DNA of 64,000 nt from Bacteriovorax sp. PP10 (GCF_035013165.1 NZ_JAYGJQ010000002.1:434001-498000); one strand, 5' to 3'. Positions 34,964 to 44,132 are shown, numbered from the stretch's first letter. The notes: generated by a model from the sequence alone, not told the origin. Numbers and translations: made by a program.

Positions 34964-36040
34964 ATGACAGATTTTAGAGTTCCCAATCAAAATACTCAGC
35001 CAATTGTTTCTTTCCCCGTTTTTAATAATTGGGATGTTATAGCGACAGGTTGGTATTTTGTTGCAAAGTCTTCTGACATTAAAAAAGAAGAAGTGAAAGG
35101 ATTTCAAATCTGTGGGCAGGAGATCGTCATTTTTAGAGATCTTGAAAATCAGCTTTATGGAATGGATGCTTATTGTCCACATATGGGGACTCATCTTGGT
35201 GTGGGGAAAGTTGTTGGCAAAAATATCCAATGTTTCTTTCATCATTGGAAGTTTAACGGAAACGGGGAATGTGTTGATATTCCTTGCAGTACACAGAACA
35301 AAGAAAAAATTCAGGCAAAAGCTAAAAATCAATCTTATAAAGTCATAGAGCAGTTCGGTGCTATTTGGGTGTTTCCTTCATCTGTACCAGAATTTGAACT
35401 GGCCTCGTTTGCTGAATTTCCTAGTGATGATGTCGTTTTTAAGTTTGGTAAACCATATGAAAGGTCATGCCACCATCATATAACAATGATTAATGGGATT
35501 GATCCTCAACATTTAAAAACTGTTCATGCAATAGACCTTGAGATGAATGTGCAGATCGCTGAGAAATCCAGCGGTGATATGATCGACATCACTCTTACTG
35601 GAAAAATTGGGAAAGAGACTTTAAAAGACAGAATGGCACGAAGGATTTTAGGTGAGAGTTACTCTTACTCAATGAGATACGATTCGGCCAATAATGGATT
35701 CCTGACATTGATGAAGAATGTTCGTCTGTTTGGAACAGGGCCACAGTTACCAAGTCTTCATATGATTTTTGCTTATCGACCAATAGGAAAGGGAAAAACA
35801 TTAGTTCAACCTATTTATGTAGATAAAAAAAGAAAAGGTCTCACAGGAGCGATTACCAATAAAATTTTAATATTCATGACTAAAAGAGCATTCTTCGCAC
35901 TTCAGGGAGAAGACGGAATGATTTATGAAAACATGAGATTTTATCCGGCAAATCTTTTAGAAATCGATCGTCCAATTAGTATGTTTATTCAATATGTAAA
36001 TAAACTGAAGCCTAGTAGTTGGAGTGGAGCATGGAGATAG
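34964..36040 (+). CDS. Rieske non-heme iron oxygenase R2
   Basis: 358 residues, a paralogue of R1 and R4. Rieske ligands C71 and H73 (CPHMGTHL), C90 and H93 (CFFHHW); catalytic iron motif GIDPQHLKTVH with D180, H183 and H188. It should activate O2 for hydroxylation, desaturation or related chemistry on a hydrophobic substrate. Start ATG 34964 follows GGAG. It heads a plus-strand operon; the ribosome site of the next gene lies inside its last codons. The divergent arrangement with R1 suggests shared control and related substrates. Confidence 0.92.
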   Translation: MTDFRVPNQNTQPIVSFPVFNNWDVIATGWYFVAKSSDIKKEEVKGFQICGQEIVIFRDLENQLYGMDAYCPHMGTHLGVGKVVGKNIQCFFHHWKFNGNGECVDIPCSTQNKEKIQAKAKNQSYKVIEQFGAIWVFPSSVPEFELASFAEFPSDDVVFKFGKPYERSCHHHITMINGIDPQHLKTVHAIDLEMNVQIAEKSSGDMIDITLTGKIGKETLKDRMARRILGESYSYSMRYDSANNGFLTLMKNVRLFGTGPQLPSLHMIFAYRPIGKGKTLVQPIYVDKKRKGLTGAITNKILIFMTKRAFFALQGEDGMIYENMRFYPANLLEIDRPISMFIQYVNKLKPSSWSGAWR

Positions 36041-36041
36041 T

Positions 36042-36806
36042 ATGGAACTCGCGAGCATGACTTTGGTTAATCAGGTTAAGAAAAACAAGCTGGTCGCGTT
36101 GGTTATCAACCCGAAGGCGATAGAGTCTGGTGAACTGACTAGGATGTATCATTTATTTTGTCAGTATTATGAAGGTCATCCTTTCGAGACTTTTAAAAAA
36201 GATCTTTATGAAAAAGAAGATGTCATTCTACTTAAAGACTCCCGTTCTAAAGAGATACAGGGTTTTTCAACAATCCTAAAAGTTAAAATTACGAAAGATA
36301 ATAAAGATTATTATGGGATTTATAGTGGTGACACTGTTGTGGCCAATGAATACTGGGGATCTCCCGCATTAGGTATTATGTTTCTAAAATACCTTTGGAT
36401 GCAAAAGATAAAAAATCCTTTCCGTCCTCTTTATTGGTTCCTTATTTCTAAGGGGTATAAAACCTACTTATTAATGGCCAATAATTTTGTGGTTCACTAC
36501 CCACGTTATGAGGAAAATACAAAGAGTCATCATCAAGAACTCATGAATTCTTTTTATTCGAAAAAATTTAAAGAGAGCTATCACGGCAAAGAAAATCTTG
36601 TTATCCCATCTGGCGATACATGCCATCTAAAGTCAGATGTCGCTGATATTCATTGTGAACTTCTTGGACTTCCAAGAGTTAAGTTTTTTCAAGAAAAGAA
36701 TCCTAAATGGCAGGAAGGGGTAGAGTTATGCTGTATCGCCGAGATGTCTATCGTTATGCCAGCAAAATACATGTTAAAAAAAATGATCAAAGGTTTGTTT
36801 AAATGA
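36042..36806 (+). CDS. hypothetical protein of the oxygenase cluster, possibly GNAT-like
   Basis: ATG 36042 (MELASMTLVN) is chosen because GGAG sits 5 bases upstream; a GTG at 36024 would overlap R2. The 254-residue protein has no signal peptide. Segments EDVILLKDSRSKEIQGFSTIL and YYGIYSGDTVVANEYWGSPALGIMFLKYLWM recall the central beta strands and following helix of a GNAT fold, where acyl-CoA or acyl-carrier donors bind, but no Q/RxxGxG loop is evident. I do not recognise a family. Tight packing between R2 and the SDR (4-base ATGA overlap) argues for a role in the same pathway. Confidence 0.7.
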   Translation: MELASMTLVNQVKKNKLVALVINPKAIESGELTRMYHLFCQYYEGHPFETFKKDLYEKEDVILLKDSRSKEIQGFSTILKVKITKDNKDYYGIYSGDTVVANEYWGSPALGIMFLKYLWMQKIKNPFRPLYWFLISKGYKTYLLMANNFVVHYPRYEENTKSHHQELMNSFYSKKFKESYHGKENLVIPSGDTCHLKSDVADIHCELLGLPRVKFFQEKNPKWQEGVELCCIAEMSIVMPAKYMLKKMIKGLFK

Positions 36807-37657
36807 GTAGAACTATCGTTATTACAGGAGCGACTTCAGGTTTTGGAGTGGCCATAGTGAGAGAATTTCTTTCTCATGGGGAAACTGTTATCGCAACAGG
36901 AAGAAATCTTTCATCTAGAAAAGATATATTTAACGATGAAAGAAACAAATATAAGGATCTTTTAATTGAGTTCGATTTAGATGTGACTGTGGAGTCAGAG
37001 TGTCATGCTTTTAAAAAGATGCTTGAAGCTTCCGGACACTCCATTGATATCTTAATCAATAATGCAGGGTATGGGCTCTTTGGTGCTCTTGGGAATTTAT
37101 CCTTAGATCAAATCCGCCATCAGTTCGAAGTTAATTTTTTTGGAATGGTCAGAGTTACACAAACTCTTCTTCCTCTTGTGATTAAATCGAAAGGGAAAAT
37201 ATTTAATTTCTCTTCTGTGTTTGGTTTTTCAGGTTTTCCACTTTCAAGCGCTTATTGTGCAAGTAAATTTGCGGTAGAAGGTTTTTCAGAATCACTAGAT
37301 TATGAATTAAGACCTCATGGTGTTCAGGTTTGTTTGATTGAGCCTGGAGGTTACCGCACGAAGTTTGGTTCAAGCTCGGTATGGGGTAATCAAAAAGAAG
37401 AAACTTATGATCTTCAAACTCAGAATTATCAATCTTTAAGAAATAAGATAATGAGCAGAAAAAATTATCAAGACCCAGCTGACCTGGCCTTAGGAGTCTG
37501 GCGATTATCTAAGAAATCATCTCTGCCTCTAAGGGTGCCATTTGGAAAAGATGCAAATGCCACTGCCTTTATAAGAAAGTTAATGCCGGCAGGAGTTCTT
37601 CATCGAATGTCACATATGATGTTTAACAAAATATTTTTAAAGAAAATTAATCAATGA
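36803..37657 (+). CDS. short-chain dehydrogenase/reductase
   Basis: 284 residues, classical SDR. The cofactor motif is TGATSGFG near the N-terminus, then NNAGYG, and a Ser-Tyr-Lys active site in FSSVFGFSGFPLSSAYCASKFAVEGFSES. GRN after strand 2 favours NADP. It oxidises an alcohol or reduces a ketone, as expected after Rieske hydroxylation. The length and the tail after residue 240 resemble SDRs acting on lipids or sterols. It overlaps both neighbours by 4 bases. Confidence 0.95.
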   Translation: MSRTIVITGATSGFGVAIVREFLSHGETVIATGRNLSSRKDIFNDERNKYKDLLIEFDLDVTVESECHAFKKMLEASGHSIDILINNAGYGLFGALGNLSLDQIRHQFEVNFFGMVRVTQTLLPLVIKSKGKIFNFSSVFGFSGFPLSSAYCASKFAVEGFSESLDYELRPHGVQVCLIEPGGYRTKFGSSSVWGNQKEETYDLQTQNYQSLRNKIMSRKNYQDPADLALGVWRLSKKSSLPLRVPFGKDANATAFIRKLMPAGVLHRMSHMMFNKIFLKKINQ

Positions 37658-38571
37658 AAATTAACAAAGACCAATTGTTTCTTAAAAATATTTCAGAGAA
37701 TGAATCTAAGATCGAACGCTTGGTTAAGGTATCATTTGCTGCCAATGGTTTTACTCCCGTTGAAAAAACTATTACCGATGGTCTTTATTGGGGCGAAAAC
37801 TTCTTTTTTTTGAATAAAAGCTCTTTGTGGAAAAGTTTAAAAGAAGAACAGAAATTTAGAATCCTTTCAAGAATGAATGAGCATCTTTTGCGAGAAGCTT
37901 ATTACATAGAAAACGCAGGTATGCTTTATGCTGCCAAGATGAATATAATAGCGGAGTCTCAAGAGGAAAGGTCATTCTTTTCAATCATGGGATTTGAAGA
38001 AGCAGAGCACTTACAAAGCTTAACTCCTTTTTTAAATGCTAATATCACAGCATCTGATGTTCCAAGTTTCTCAAGTCATATTGGAAAGATCATCACTGAA
38101 GGTGATAGGCCTTCAAATCTTTTTCTAATCCAGATCCTGTTAGAGGGATGGGGGCTTAGTTATTATCAGACTCTTGCCGAGCAGAGTGCTGATAAGGGGA
38201 TGCGCGAAGTCTTTTTGAGAATTATCAAAGATGAGACGAGGCATCACTCAGCTGGAGTTCTTTTACTGGAAAAAAAACAGACAGAACAAAACACTTTTTT
38301 ACTGGATGCTTTTCACGAACTTTTAAACATGGTGAGAATCGGGCCTTGGACTCTTATCCAGGAAATTAAAAAAGAAGTGGGGGATTTATCTGAAAAACAT
38401 ACAAAAATCCTCATTAGTGAAATCAATGCGGTCTCTGATACCAATCAAAAGCTTGCCCGTTTAAAATTGCTAACAGAAAAATCACTGGGCGATGAACTTC
38501 TCAATAAATTTCAAAAGAATGGTATCTGGCTATCTTATTCAGAAGAGGACATGCTTAAGGCCCACTCGTAG
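37654..38571 (+). CDS. ferritin-like diiron oxygenase-type protein
   Basis: 305 residues, helical, with a full four-helix diiron site: E86 (YYIENAG), E116-x2-H119 (FEEAEHL), E164 (LLEGWG) and E194-x2-H197 (DETRHH). This E, ExxH, E, ExxH pattern is that of ferritin-like carboxylate-bridged diiron proteins, which include oxygenases, N-oxygenases and desaturases; the 305-residue size and cluster context favour an oxygenase over an iron store. It is the last gene of the R2 operon, and its 3' end overlaps the convergent GH3-like gene by 37 bases. Confidence 0.85.
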   Translation: MKINKDQLFLKNISENESKIERLVKVSFAANGFTPVEKTITDGLYWGENFFFLNKSSLWKSLKEEQKFRILSRMNEHLLREAYYIENAGMLYAAKMNIIAESQEERSFFSIMGFEEAEHLQSLTPFLNANITASDVPSFSSHIGKIITEGDRPSNLFLIQILLEGWGLSYYQTLAEQSADKGMREVFLRIIKDETRHHSAGVLLLEKKQTEQNTFLLDAFHELLNMVRIGPWTLIQEIKKEVGDLSEKHTKILISEINAVSDTNQKLARLKLLTEKSLGDELLNKFQKNGIWLSYSEEDMLKAHS

Positions 38572-39884
38572 AGTGCTTTTTTAACTTCAGGTCTCTTAAC
38601 TATCGTAAAATCTTTTTGATCACCTTCGCGAATCCCCAAGTTTAATTGAATATTCTTAATTTCTTTTTTCAATCCATTTACATACAACAGTCTTGAGGGC
38701 CTTAATTGATTGAGGTCTCTTGCTAGTTTGTAATGGTGGATGCTTTGAAGTTTATTTTCAATTGCGACTGCATCGAGTTTGGAGTTTGAATTCTGAGACT
38801 CAGCTATAATGGTATAGTGAAAGTTTTTGTCGTCTTTGTTGGCAATGATGACAAAATCCAGGAAGTCGTGAGTAAACAATTCTCTTAAAATATTTCCTGA
38901 TAACTTTTCTCCAACCATGTCTGAGCTGTCGCCTTTTCTTCCAAGAAACTCAAGCATTGGAGTTTTTTGGTAATGGCCGGTGCAAACCACCTTATCGCCA
39001 ATCTCGTAACGAGTTTCCATATTGGGAAAACGAGGGAGAATTTCATATTCTTCGCCTTCTTTTAACTGATGCAAAAGAAGTCTGTCATGAGATTGGTTCA
39101 TAAACTCAAAATAAGTATGATTGAGTAGTGGGAGCATGCCTTGAGATTTAATCCAAGGAATCGTCATGGGGCCTTCTGTGGCCATGAGACCTTTACCCTG
39201 AAACCAAACCTCAGGAAAGATCTTTTTTAGCTCTTCTGCGGAGCTTTGTGATTCACCGGAACTCCAAGCACTGATCATTTGCAGATGAGGCCAGTGGTCG
39301 TTAAAAGACCCGCTAAAACCTAATTCTTTTTTATGAGTTTCAATATAATCCAGAAGATTAAGAAAATAAGTTGGACTCCAGATTGAGATAATCTCGAGGT
39401 CACGTCGTGCCAGAAGTTGCTTTGCTACTTGATGATAAAACTCTTCTCCCGAAGTCACCCTTTGCATAGCAGGGTCTACGGCCAGGAATTTTTTTAGCAG
39501 AGGACGCATCAGGGGAGAGACGTATTCTGTATCGTTGTCGAGACCGCCATGATCATTGATTCTTGGCGAGAGACTCATATAAACCACGCCTGAATCGAGT
39601 TTAATAGGAGCATTGTTTAAAATATCACAGGCCCAAATTTGAAACATATCTGAAAATGAGTTCTTCAGCGACTTGGTGTAAGTGATTTTCTTCTTAGCAC
39701 CGCTACTTCCAGAGGTGTACTCATGTCCCACAACTTTTTCCAGATGGGTTTTATCTGCTTTCCATTTGTTTAAAAGATAGGCCTGGGCCTTTTGTGGGTC
39801 CTTTAAAGACTCTTCAAAAAATCGAATTTTTTGAGAACTCATCACATTGAGGAATTGGCGTGCTAAAGGAAGAATCAGACTCAC
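38535..39884 (-). CDS. GH3-family acyl-adenylating / acyl-acid amido synthetase-like protein
   Basis: 449 residues. GH3 marks: phosphate loop YTSGSSGAKKKITYT, the WSSGES region, a GLMATEGPMTIPW adenylation motif, YEILPRFPNMETRYEIGDKV and PMLEFLGRKGDSSDMVGEKLS. GH3 enzymes (best known in plants, also in bacteria) adenylate a carboxylic acid and join it to an amine, usually an amino acid. The start is put at GTG 39884, which overlaps the previous stop as GTGA with GGAG upstream; an earlier GTG at 39905 is also open. It is the last of eight minus-strand genes. Here it may conjugate an oxidised acyl acid. Confidence 0.8.
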   Translation of the reverse strand: MSLILPLARQFLNVMSSQKIRFFEESLKDPQKAQAYLLNKWKADKTHLEKVVGHEYTSGSSGAKKKITYTKSLKNSFSDMFQIWACDILNNAPIKLDSGVVYMSLSPRINDHGGLDNDTEYVSPLMRPLLKKFLAVDPAMQRVTSGEEFYHQVAKQLLARRDLEIISIWSPTYFLNLLDYIETHKKELGFSGSFNDHWPHLQMISAWSSGESQSSAEELKKIFPEVWFQGKGLMATEGPMTIPWIKSQGMLPLLNHTYFEFMNQSHDRLLLHQLKEGEEYEILPRFPNMETRYEIGDKVVCTGHYQKTPMLEFLGRKGDSSDMVGEKLSGNILRELFTHDFLDFVIIANKDDKNFHYTIIAESQNSNSKLDAVAIENKLQSIHHYKLARDLNQLRPSRLLYVNGLKKEIKNIQLNLGIREGDQKDFTIVKRPEVKKALYEWALSMSSSE

Positions 39885-40486
39885 TGGTATTCTCCACGCC
39901 ACCACAATCTAGTTTTAGGTTTTATTTTTGAGCGGGGTTCTATGACAGTCCCTGGGCCGAATTGAGAGTCAGCTCCAATGAATGAGCGCTCTCCAATGAT
40001 GATTTTTTTAGTAATCAGATGAGCTCTTCCATCAATATCAGCGACCATGTGAGAACTCATCGCTGTAAGATGACCAATAACCACGCCGTCTCCAATTTCG
40101 ACTAGACCTCTATCGAGAATTTCTACTCTCGGAGTCCAGAAAACCTTTTTACCAATTTTTGATCCCCATGCTCTAAGCCAGACAGAGTACAGTCCTGGGA
40201 CGATATGAAGGATTTGTTCGAATTGGGGAACAATGATGAATAAATATTGAAGTTGATGATTGCCCCACCATGCGGAGTATTCTTTTGACTGTAAGTTTTT
40301 AGATTCTTCTTTTAAGGGATAAAAGAAATTATGAATCTGATTGAGAAGAAGTGGCAACAGGTAAAGCCATGCCAGCGAAGCAATAATAAAAATTGGATGT
40401 GTTGCAGCAGTTAGGTAAAGAAAATAAGAGAATCCTAAAAAATGCACTAAAGGAAATAATGAAATAAGTCGGCCGAGTATAGTCAT
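39881..40486 (-). CDS. membrane-associated hexapeptide-repeat acyltransferase-like protein
   Basis: 201 residues. Two hydrophobic segments (about 10-30 and 32-50) anchor it, then a left-handed beta-helix of hexapeptide type appears: IGKKVF, VEIGDGVVIGHLTAM, IIGERSFIGADSQFGPGTVIEP (the [LIV]-G-x4 repeat). Such proteins are usually acetyl- or acyltransferases working as trimers; with membrane anchoring it could act on a lipid-linked product. The start overlaps the previous stop by one base (TAATG). Confidence 0.75.
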   Translation of the reverse strand: MTILGRLISLFPLVHFLGFSYFLYLTAATHPIFIIASLAWLYLLPLLLNQIHNFFYPLKEESKNLQSKEYSAWWGNHQLQYLFIIVPQFEQILHIVPGLYSVWLRAWGSKIGKKVFWTPRVEILDRGLVEIGDGVVIGHLTAMSSHMVADIDGRAHLITKKIIIGERSFIGADSQFGPGTVIEPRSKIKPKTRLWWRGEYQ

Positions 40487-41232
40487 TATTTAAGTCTCCA
40501 GGGAAAAAAGCACTGATTCCAAAAAGAAAATCTTTGCATATCTTCTCCCAATATTTCACATTTCTTATCTGTAGAGTAAAAAGTCCCATGCCATTTATCC
40601 CATAGGATAAAGTTAGCACCAAAATTTTTATCGTAAATGGTGCTAGAGTGATGCCACTCATGATGATGAGGAAGAACCATAAATTTCTCCAGAACCTTTT
40701 CTAATTTCCCAGGAAGACGAAAACCTGAGTGTCTCCATAGGTCCAGAGCATTTCCAATGGCAATCGCCAGTAGAAATCCTTTGGCATCGTTTAAGAGAAA
40801 AATAAAAAAAGCATGGATCCATAAATAAATGATGAAAAATGAAGACCAGAAACTGTTTCTTGAAGTGACCCATAAATCTAGCTTTTGAGCGGAGTGATGA
40901 ACTCTGTGTAACGGCCAAAGCGTGGATGTATGCATCAGTCGGTGATTCCAGTAGTAAAGATAGTCTATGATCACAAATTGGATTAAAAAAGAAACAAGAG
41001 GATTGATCGAGATAATCCCTCTGAGTTCAGGCGTGAATTTCTGAAGGACAGCAAACAAAAGATAAGTTTGAATTAAGGGAAATAAAAAACCTTGTTGAAG
41101 TAATCCCAGGATATCAATAAACCATTCGGATTTATTTCTTATAAGTGCTCTTTCTTTATATTTTTTGACAGTCCAGATGGTCAGCATCCAGAAAACTGCA
41201 AAAACAAGAATGAGTTCAAAACTTATATCCAA
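40486..41232 (-). CDS. fatty acid hydroxylase / sterol desaturase superfamily membrane protein
   Basis: 248 residues with hydrophobic segments near 5-21, 42-62, 75-95, 127-145 and 150-160. The histidine motifs of this membrane diiron superfamily are all visible: NHRLMH (H97, H101), HRVHH (H109, H112, H113), H168, and HHHEWHH (H189-H191, H194, H195). Members hydroxylate or desaturate fatty acids, sterols or carotenoid-like lipids at the membrane. It overlaps R3 by 10 bases and the transferase by 1, so all are one operon. Substrate is probably a long acyl chain or polyprenyl-derived lipid (inference). Confidence 0.92.
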   Translation of the reverse strand: MDISFELILVFAVFWMLTIWTVKKYKERALIRNKSEWFIDILGLLQQGFLFPLIQTYLLFAVLQKFTPELRGIISINPLVSFLIQFVIIDYLYYWNHRLMHTSTLWPLHRVHHSAQKLDLWVTSRNSFWSSFFIIYLWIHAFFIFLLNDAKGFLLAIAIGNALDLWRHSGFRLPGKLEKVLEKFMVLPHHHEWHHSSTIYDKNFGANFILWDKWHGTFYSTDKKCEILGEDMQRFSFWNQCFFPWRLK

Positions 41233-42245
41233 AATTTAATCCTAGATGTGCGATCAGGTAAAAGCCCTGGATCTCTTCCTTCCTGGATTTCTTTTTGGAT
41301 AGACTCAATATAGGTATGAATAATATCGCATGGAGAGTAACTGAAATTGGTTCCGTACTTTTCGATCCCTTTCATTTGATCTCTTAAAATGACAATGTCC
41401 TGATCGATAATCGCCTGGCCATGCTTTCTAATGATAGGTCGACTGAAATAATTCCAGATTCCATAATTATAAGTAAGATCTGTGTAAACAAGTGTCTTGT
41501 TATCTTTTAAAGGGATTGATTGGGAAGTGATGATGAAATGCTTCTCTCCGCCAAACCAATAATTAACTGTAGTCACATTGGGCATGAAGAATTCATCGGT
41601 ATGACCGATGTCAGAGCCTTTAGGATTCAAGAACCAGGAGAATAATCCGAAGTTTTTCTTTTCTCCGAGATAGGTGACTTTTACATGGCCTTTTTGTCTA
41701 GTGACTTCTGCCTCAAGCTGCTCATTACCTGGATCTCTAAAAATTTTAGGATGCACGAACGTCGTGTGGGGAATATCAACAAAGTTCTCAGCACAGTTGG
41801 TAACATTATTTTCAAAAGTGTTTTGTAAACGAATAGTCGTGTATCCCTTCTTTTTATATGAAGGCATAACGAAGGGCTTCGTTTCAATTTCTGGTTTGGA
41901 ATTCAATCTAACGTAGATATAGTCGTCTTGCTCAATTACATCATAAGTTTTTGCACATTTCTTTTTAGTAATCATCTCAGGCCCTTCAGAAGGGATTTGA
42001 ACGACTTCTCCTGATCCGTCGTAAACCCATCCATGATAGCCGCATTGAAGATGCCCGTTGTGGACTCTGCCTTTTGAAAGCTGAACTGTGCGGTGAAGAC
42101 AGCGGTCTTCTAAAACGCAAGCTTTGCCATTTTTATCACGAAACAAGACCAGCCAATCATTAAAAAGCTCACAGGCCTTAAGTTGATCTTTCTTAAGCTC
42201 GTGAGATTCAGCAAGAATGTACCAGAAATCTTTTTCTGAAATCAT
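41223..42245 (-). CDS. Rieske non-heme iron oxygenase R3 (divergent type)
   Basis: 340 residues. Rieske ligands C49 and H51 (CLHRTVQL), C68 and H71 (CGYHGW); catalytic motif ENFVDIPHTTFVH with H160 and H165 and the bridging D157 of the classical NxxDxxHxxxxH oxygenase alpha motif. It is thus a different branch from R1, R2 and R4, closer to ring-hydroxylating or vanillate demethylase-like enzymes. Start ATG 42245 (MISEKDFWYI) overlaps the ferredoxin stop as ATGA; a longer frame from 42293 would overlap the ferredoxin gene and is less likely. Confidence 0.9.
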   Translation of the reverse strand: MISEKDFWYILAESHELKKDQLKACELFNDWLVLFRDKNGKACVLEDRCLHRTVQLSKGRVHNGHLQCGYHGWVYDGSGEVVQIPSEGPEMITKKKCAKTYDVIEQDDYIYVRLNSKPEIETKPFVMPSYKKKGYTTIRLQNTFENNVTNCAENFVDIPHTTFVHPKIFRDPGNEQLEAEVTRQKGHVKVTYLGEKKNFGLFSWFLNPKGSDIGHTDEFFMPNVTTVNYWFGGEKHFIITSQSIPLKDNKTLVYTDLTYNYGIWNYFSRPIIRKHGQAIIDQDIVILRDQMKGIEKYGTNFSYSPCDIIHTYIESIQKEIQEGRDPGLLPDRTSRIKFWI

Positions 42246-42538
42246 ATTTTTTCTTTTTCTATTTTTATATTGGCCGTTAATTTTACCTGACATGCTAAAC
42301 GAAGAGTTTTATCGCCAGGATAGAGACCTTCTAGAAACTCCTCTTCATCAGGTGTTCTTTGGTGAAGTGGGTGAGGAGACTCTTCATGAACTCTTATCAG
42401 GCATGTACCACAGATGCCAGTTCTGCATCCAAAGAGGATAGGAGAGTTTTGAATAGTGAGCGTTTGTGAGAGTTCAGCATTCTCATTAAGTTCAATGGGA
42501 GAATAGGCCTTATCTGTGAATTCAATCTTATATTTCAT
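42242..42538 (-). CDS. plant-type [2Fe-2S] ferredoxin
   Basis: 98 residues. Ligand pattern C38-x4-C43-x2-C46 (FGCRTGICGTCLIRV) and a later C83 (LACQV) define the plant-type ferredoxin fold. It should pass single electrons to the oxygenases of the cluster (Rieske R1-R4 or the diiron enzymes). It overlaps both neighbours by 4 bases. No cognate ferredoxin reductase is nearby, so the reductase must lie elsewhere. Confidence 0.95.
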   Translation of the reverse strand: MKYKIEFTDKAYSPIELNENAELSQTLTIQNSPILFGCRTGICGTCLIRVHEESPHPLHQRTPDEEEFLEGLYPGDKTLRLACQVKLTANIKIEKEKI

Positions 42539-43725
42539 GCGGCCTTTGATCTAAATTTTTTGAAAGCATCACGATTAGTTTTCAAATGCTTTTCCAGTTT
42601 ATTTTCTGACATGATTAACATGTCTCTATTGGTCTTATTAATGTACTTAAAATCCGCCAGGTAATGCTTGTATGAATCAATAGACTCCTGATGAGTTTGA
42701 TGTGATTGAATCATTCCTTCAGATTCTTCACAGAAACTCTTTCTTAACGCTTCCAGTGCTTCAAGATGAGACATATTAAAGATCTTTGATCTTAAAACTT
42801 TATAGATTAATGGATAAAGAGCAGGGTCGTACCAAAAGATTCCATTGATGGCCGTAGAGAAATTGTAATGGTCTCTTTGGCATCCTTCCAATGACATGTT
42901 CGCAACCATTTTTTCAAATTTACTGGCCGCAGGAAGAGAATTGATAACTTCATGAGAAATTACACTTGATGTATTGAAGTGAAAACTTTCATCCATGAAA
43001 TGGTAATAACTTACTTTCGATGGAATCGGTGAGTTCTCTTTATTAGCGTGTTCTGTGTAATAACGAGACAGTTGATGCTGAACCATTTTTCCATTCAGTG
43101 TTCTAAGCCCTCTAACAGTAAAGTACTGGCAACCAATGAATGCACTATTTGAAGAAAGCACTGAATAAGTTCTAAGCTGCCATGTTCTGAACCATTCCTG
43201 CATTTTAGACAGGTCAGAGTAGAGCATTGTCTTAACAAAAGGAGTTCTCATTGGATAAGTAAAAATTCTTTCTCCAAAAACTTCTTCTTCATATTTTTCG
43301 GAAATAACCTTAAAGGCATTGATATGGGTTCTTTCCTGAGCTGACTCTAGATCAAGGGTGTCACATACGATTTTGAAATCTTCAAGTCCGTACATAGCAG
43401 CAGCTGCAGTCTGGTTAAAGAAAATTGTAGCTATCTCTGCCGAAATAATTTGTGCGTAGTAAGCAATCCAGTAAAGTTGATTCAATTTTACTTTTTGTGC
43501 AGGTGTTGAATGATCCCATAACCATGTTCCATACATCAGACTGAATTTTTCAGGATTCCACATCTCATCTTTGCATTCAGCAAGGTTAAATAGTTTCGCC
43601 GATAGATCCATATTTTCTGTCTGATCCAGTTCTTTACTCTTCTTTAGTGACATCTCCATTCTTTTAAGAGTTTTAACATCTTCGAGTAAAGTTGAATTAT
43701 GAGTTTGGGATAAGTTTTTATTCAT
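42535..43725 (-). CDS. AurF-like diiron oxygenase
   Basis: 396 residues, helical. Ligand candidates follow the AurF/CmlI pattern: E97 (ISAEIATIF), E131-x2-H134 (ESAQERTHI), and H242-x3-E246-x2-H249 (YYHFMDESFHF), the last matching the H-x3-E-x2-H of AurF. AurF-type enzymes are p-aminobenzoate N-oxygenases or related diiron hydroxylases acting on amines, aromatic rings or acyl chains. A further Glu expected near residue 215-225 is less clear. It is flanked by overlapping neighbours and has its own ferredoxin directly downstream, so it probably performs one oxidation of the cluster product. Confidence 0.75.
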   Translation of the reverse strand: MNKNLSQTHNSTLLEDVKTLKRMEMSLKKSKELDQTENMDLSAKLFNLAECKDEMWNPEKFSLMYGTWLWDHSTPAQKVKLNQLYWIAYYAQIISAEIATIFFNQTAAAAMYGLEDFKIVCDTLDLESAQERTHINAFKVISEKYEEEVFGERIFTYPMRTPFVKTMLYSDLSKMQEWFRTWQLRTYSVLSSNSAFIGCQYFTVRGLRTLNGKMVQHQLSRYYTEHANKENSPIPSKVSYYHFMDESFHFNTSSVISHEVINSLPAASKFEKMVANMSLEGCQRDHYNFSTAINGIFWYDPALYPLIYKVLRSKIFNMSHLEALEALRKSFCEESEGMIQSHQTHQESIDSYKHYLADFKYINKTNRDMLIMSENKLEKHLKTNRDAFKKFRSKAA

Positions 43726-44132
43726 ACATTTGTTCCTAATTTGGAAAACATTTCATCATTGGCCTTCGATTCGATTTCGCCATTTTTATATTTTTGCCAT
43801 TTCGCATTTACGTAAGAAATTTCTTCCCAGTACCTTCCAGAGATAAAAAGGAAGGCCATTTTAGAGCTGAACTGAACAACCTGAAGACTAGAAGTCGCTT
43901 CTTTGGCGTCAACGGTGCCGTCAGAGAAAAAATAGTGACCAGCCGTACCGATAATCCCTGATGCAAAAAATCCAAGGATAAACCAAGGATTCACAGCAAC
44001 TGCAAGAATAGGTGAGAGCCAGAAGAAAATAAAACTGATGAAATGAACAGCAACATTTTTTCTGTTTTGATGGCGTAATACAAATAAATCCCAATCTACT
44101 AATGTATTAGGAAAATCTTTTGATGTTCGCAT
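43722..44132 (-). CDS. small membrane protein, Mpo1/DUF962-like
   Basis: 136 residues with two or three hydrophobic segments (about 28-45, 48-66, 88-97). HQNRKNVAVHFISFIFFWLSPI resembles the HxNxxNxxxHxxG start of the DUF962/Mpo1 family, which in yeast is a dioxygenase removing one carbon from 2-hydroxy fatty acids. GTAGHYFFSDGTVDAKEA may provide the second motif (GHxxxE/D). The match is weak; it could be a small membrane assembly factor. It overlaps the next gene by 4 bases and follows R4 by 2. Confidence 0.5.
   Translation of the reverse strand: MRTSKDFPNTLVDWDLFVLRHQNRKNVAVHFISFIFFWLSPILAVAVNPWFILGFFASGIIGTAGHYFFSDGTVDAKEATSSLQVVQFSSKMAFLFISGRYWEEISYVNAKWQKYKNGEIESKANDEMFSKLGTNV

Noticed and set aside
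34868-35332. Minus-strand frame of 154 codons
   Set aside because: It is antisense to the start of Rieske R2 and crosses the divergent promoter region; no ribosome site.
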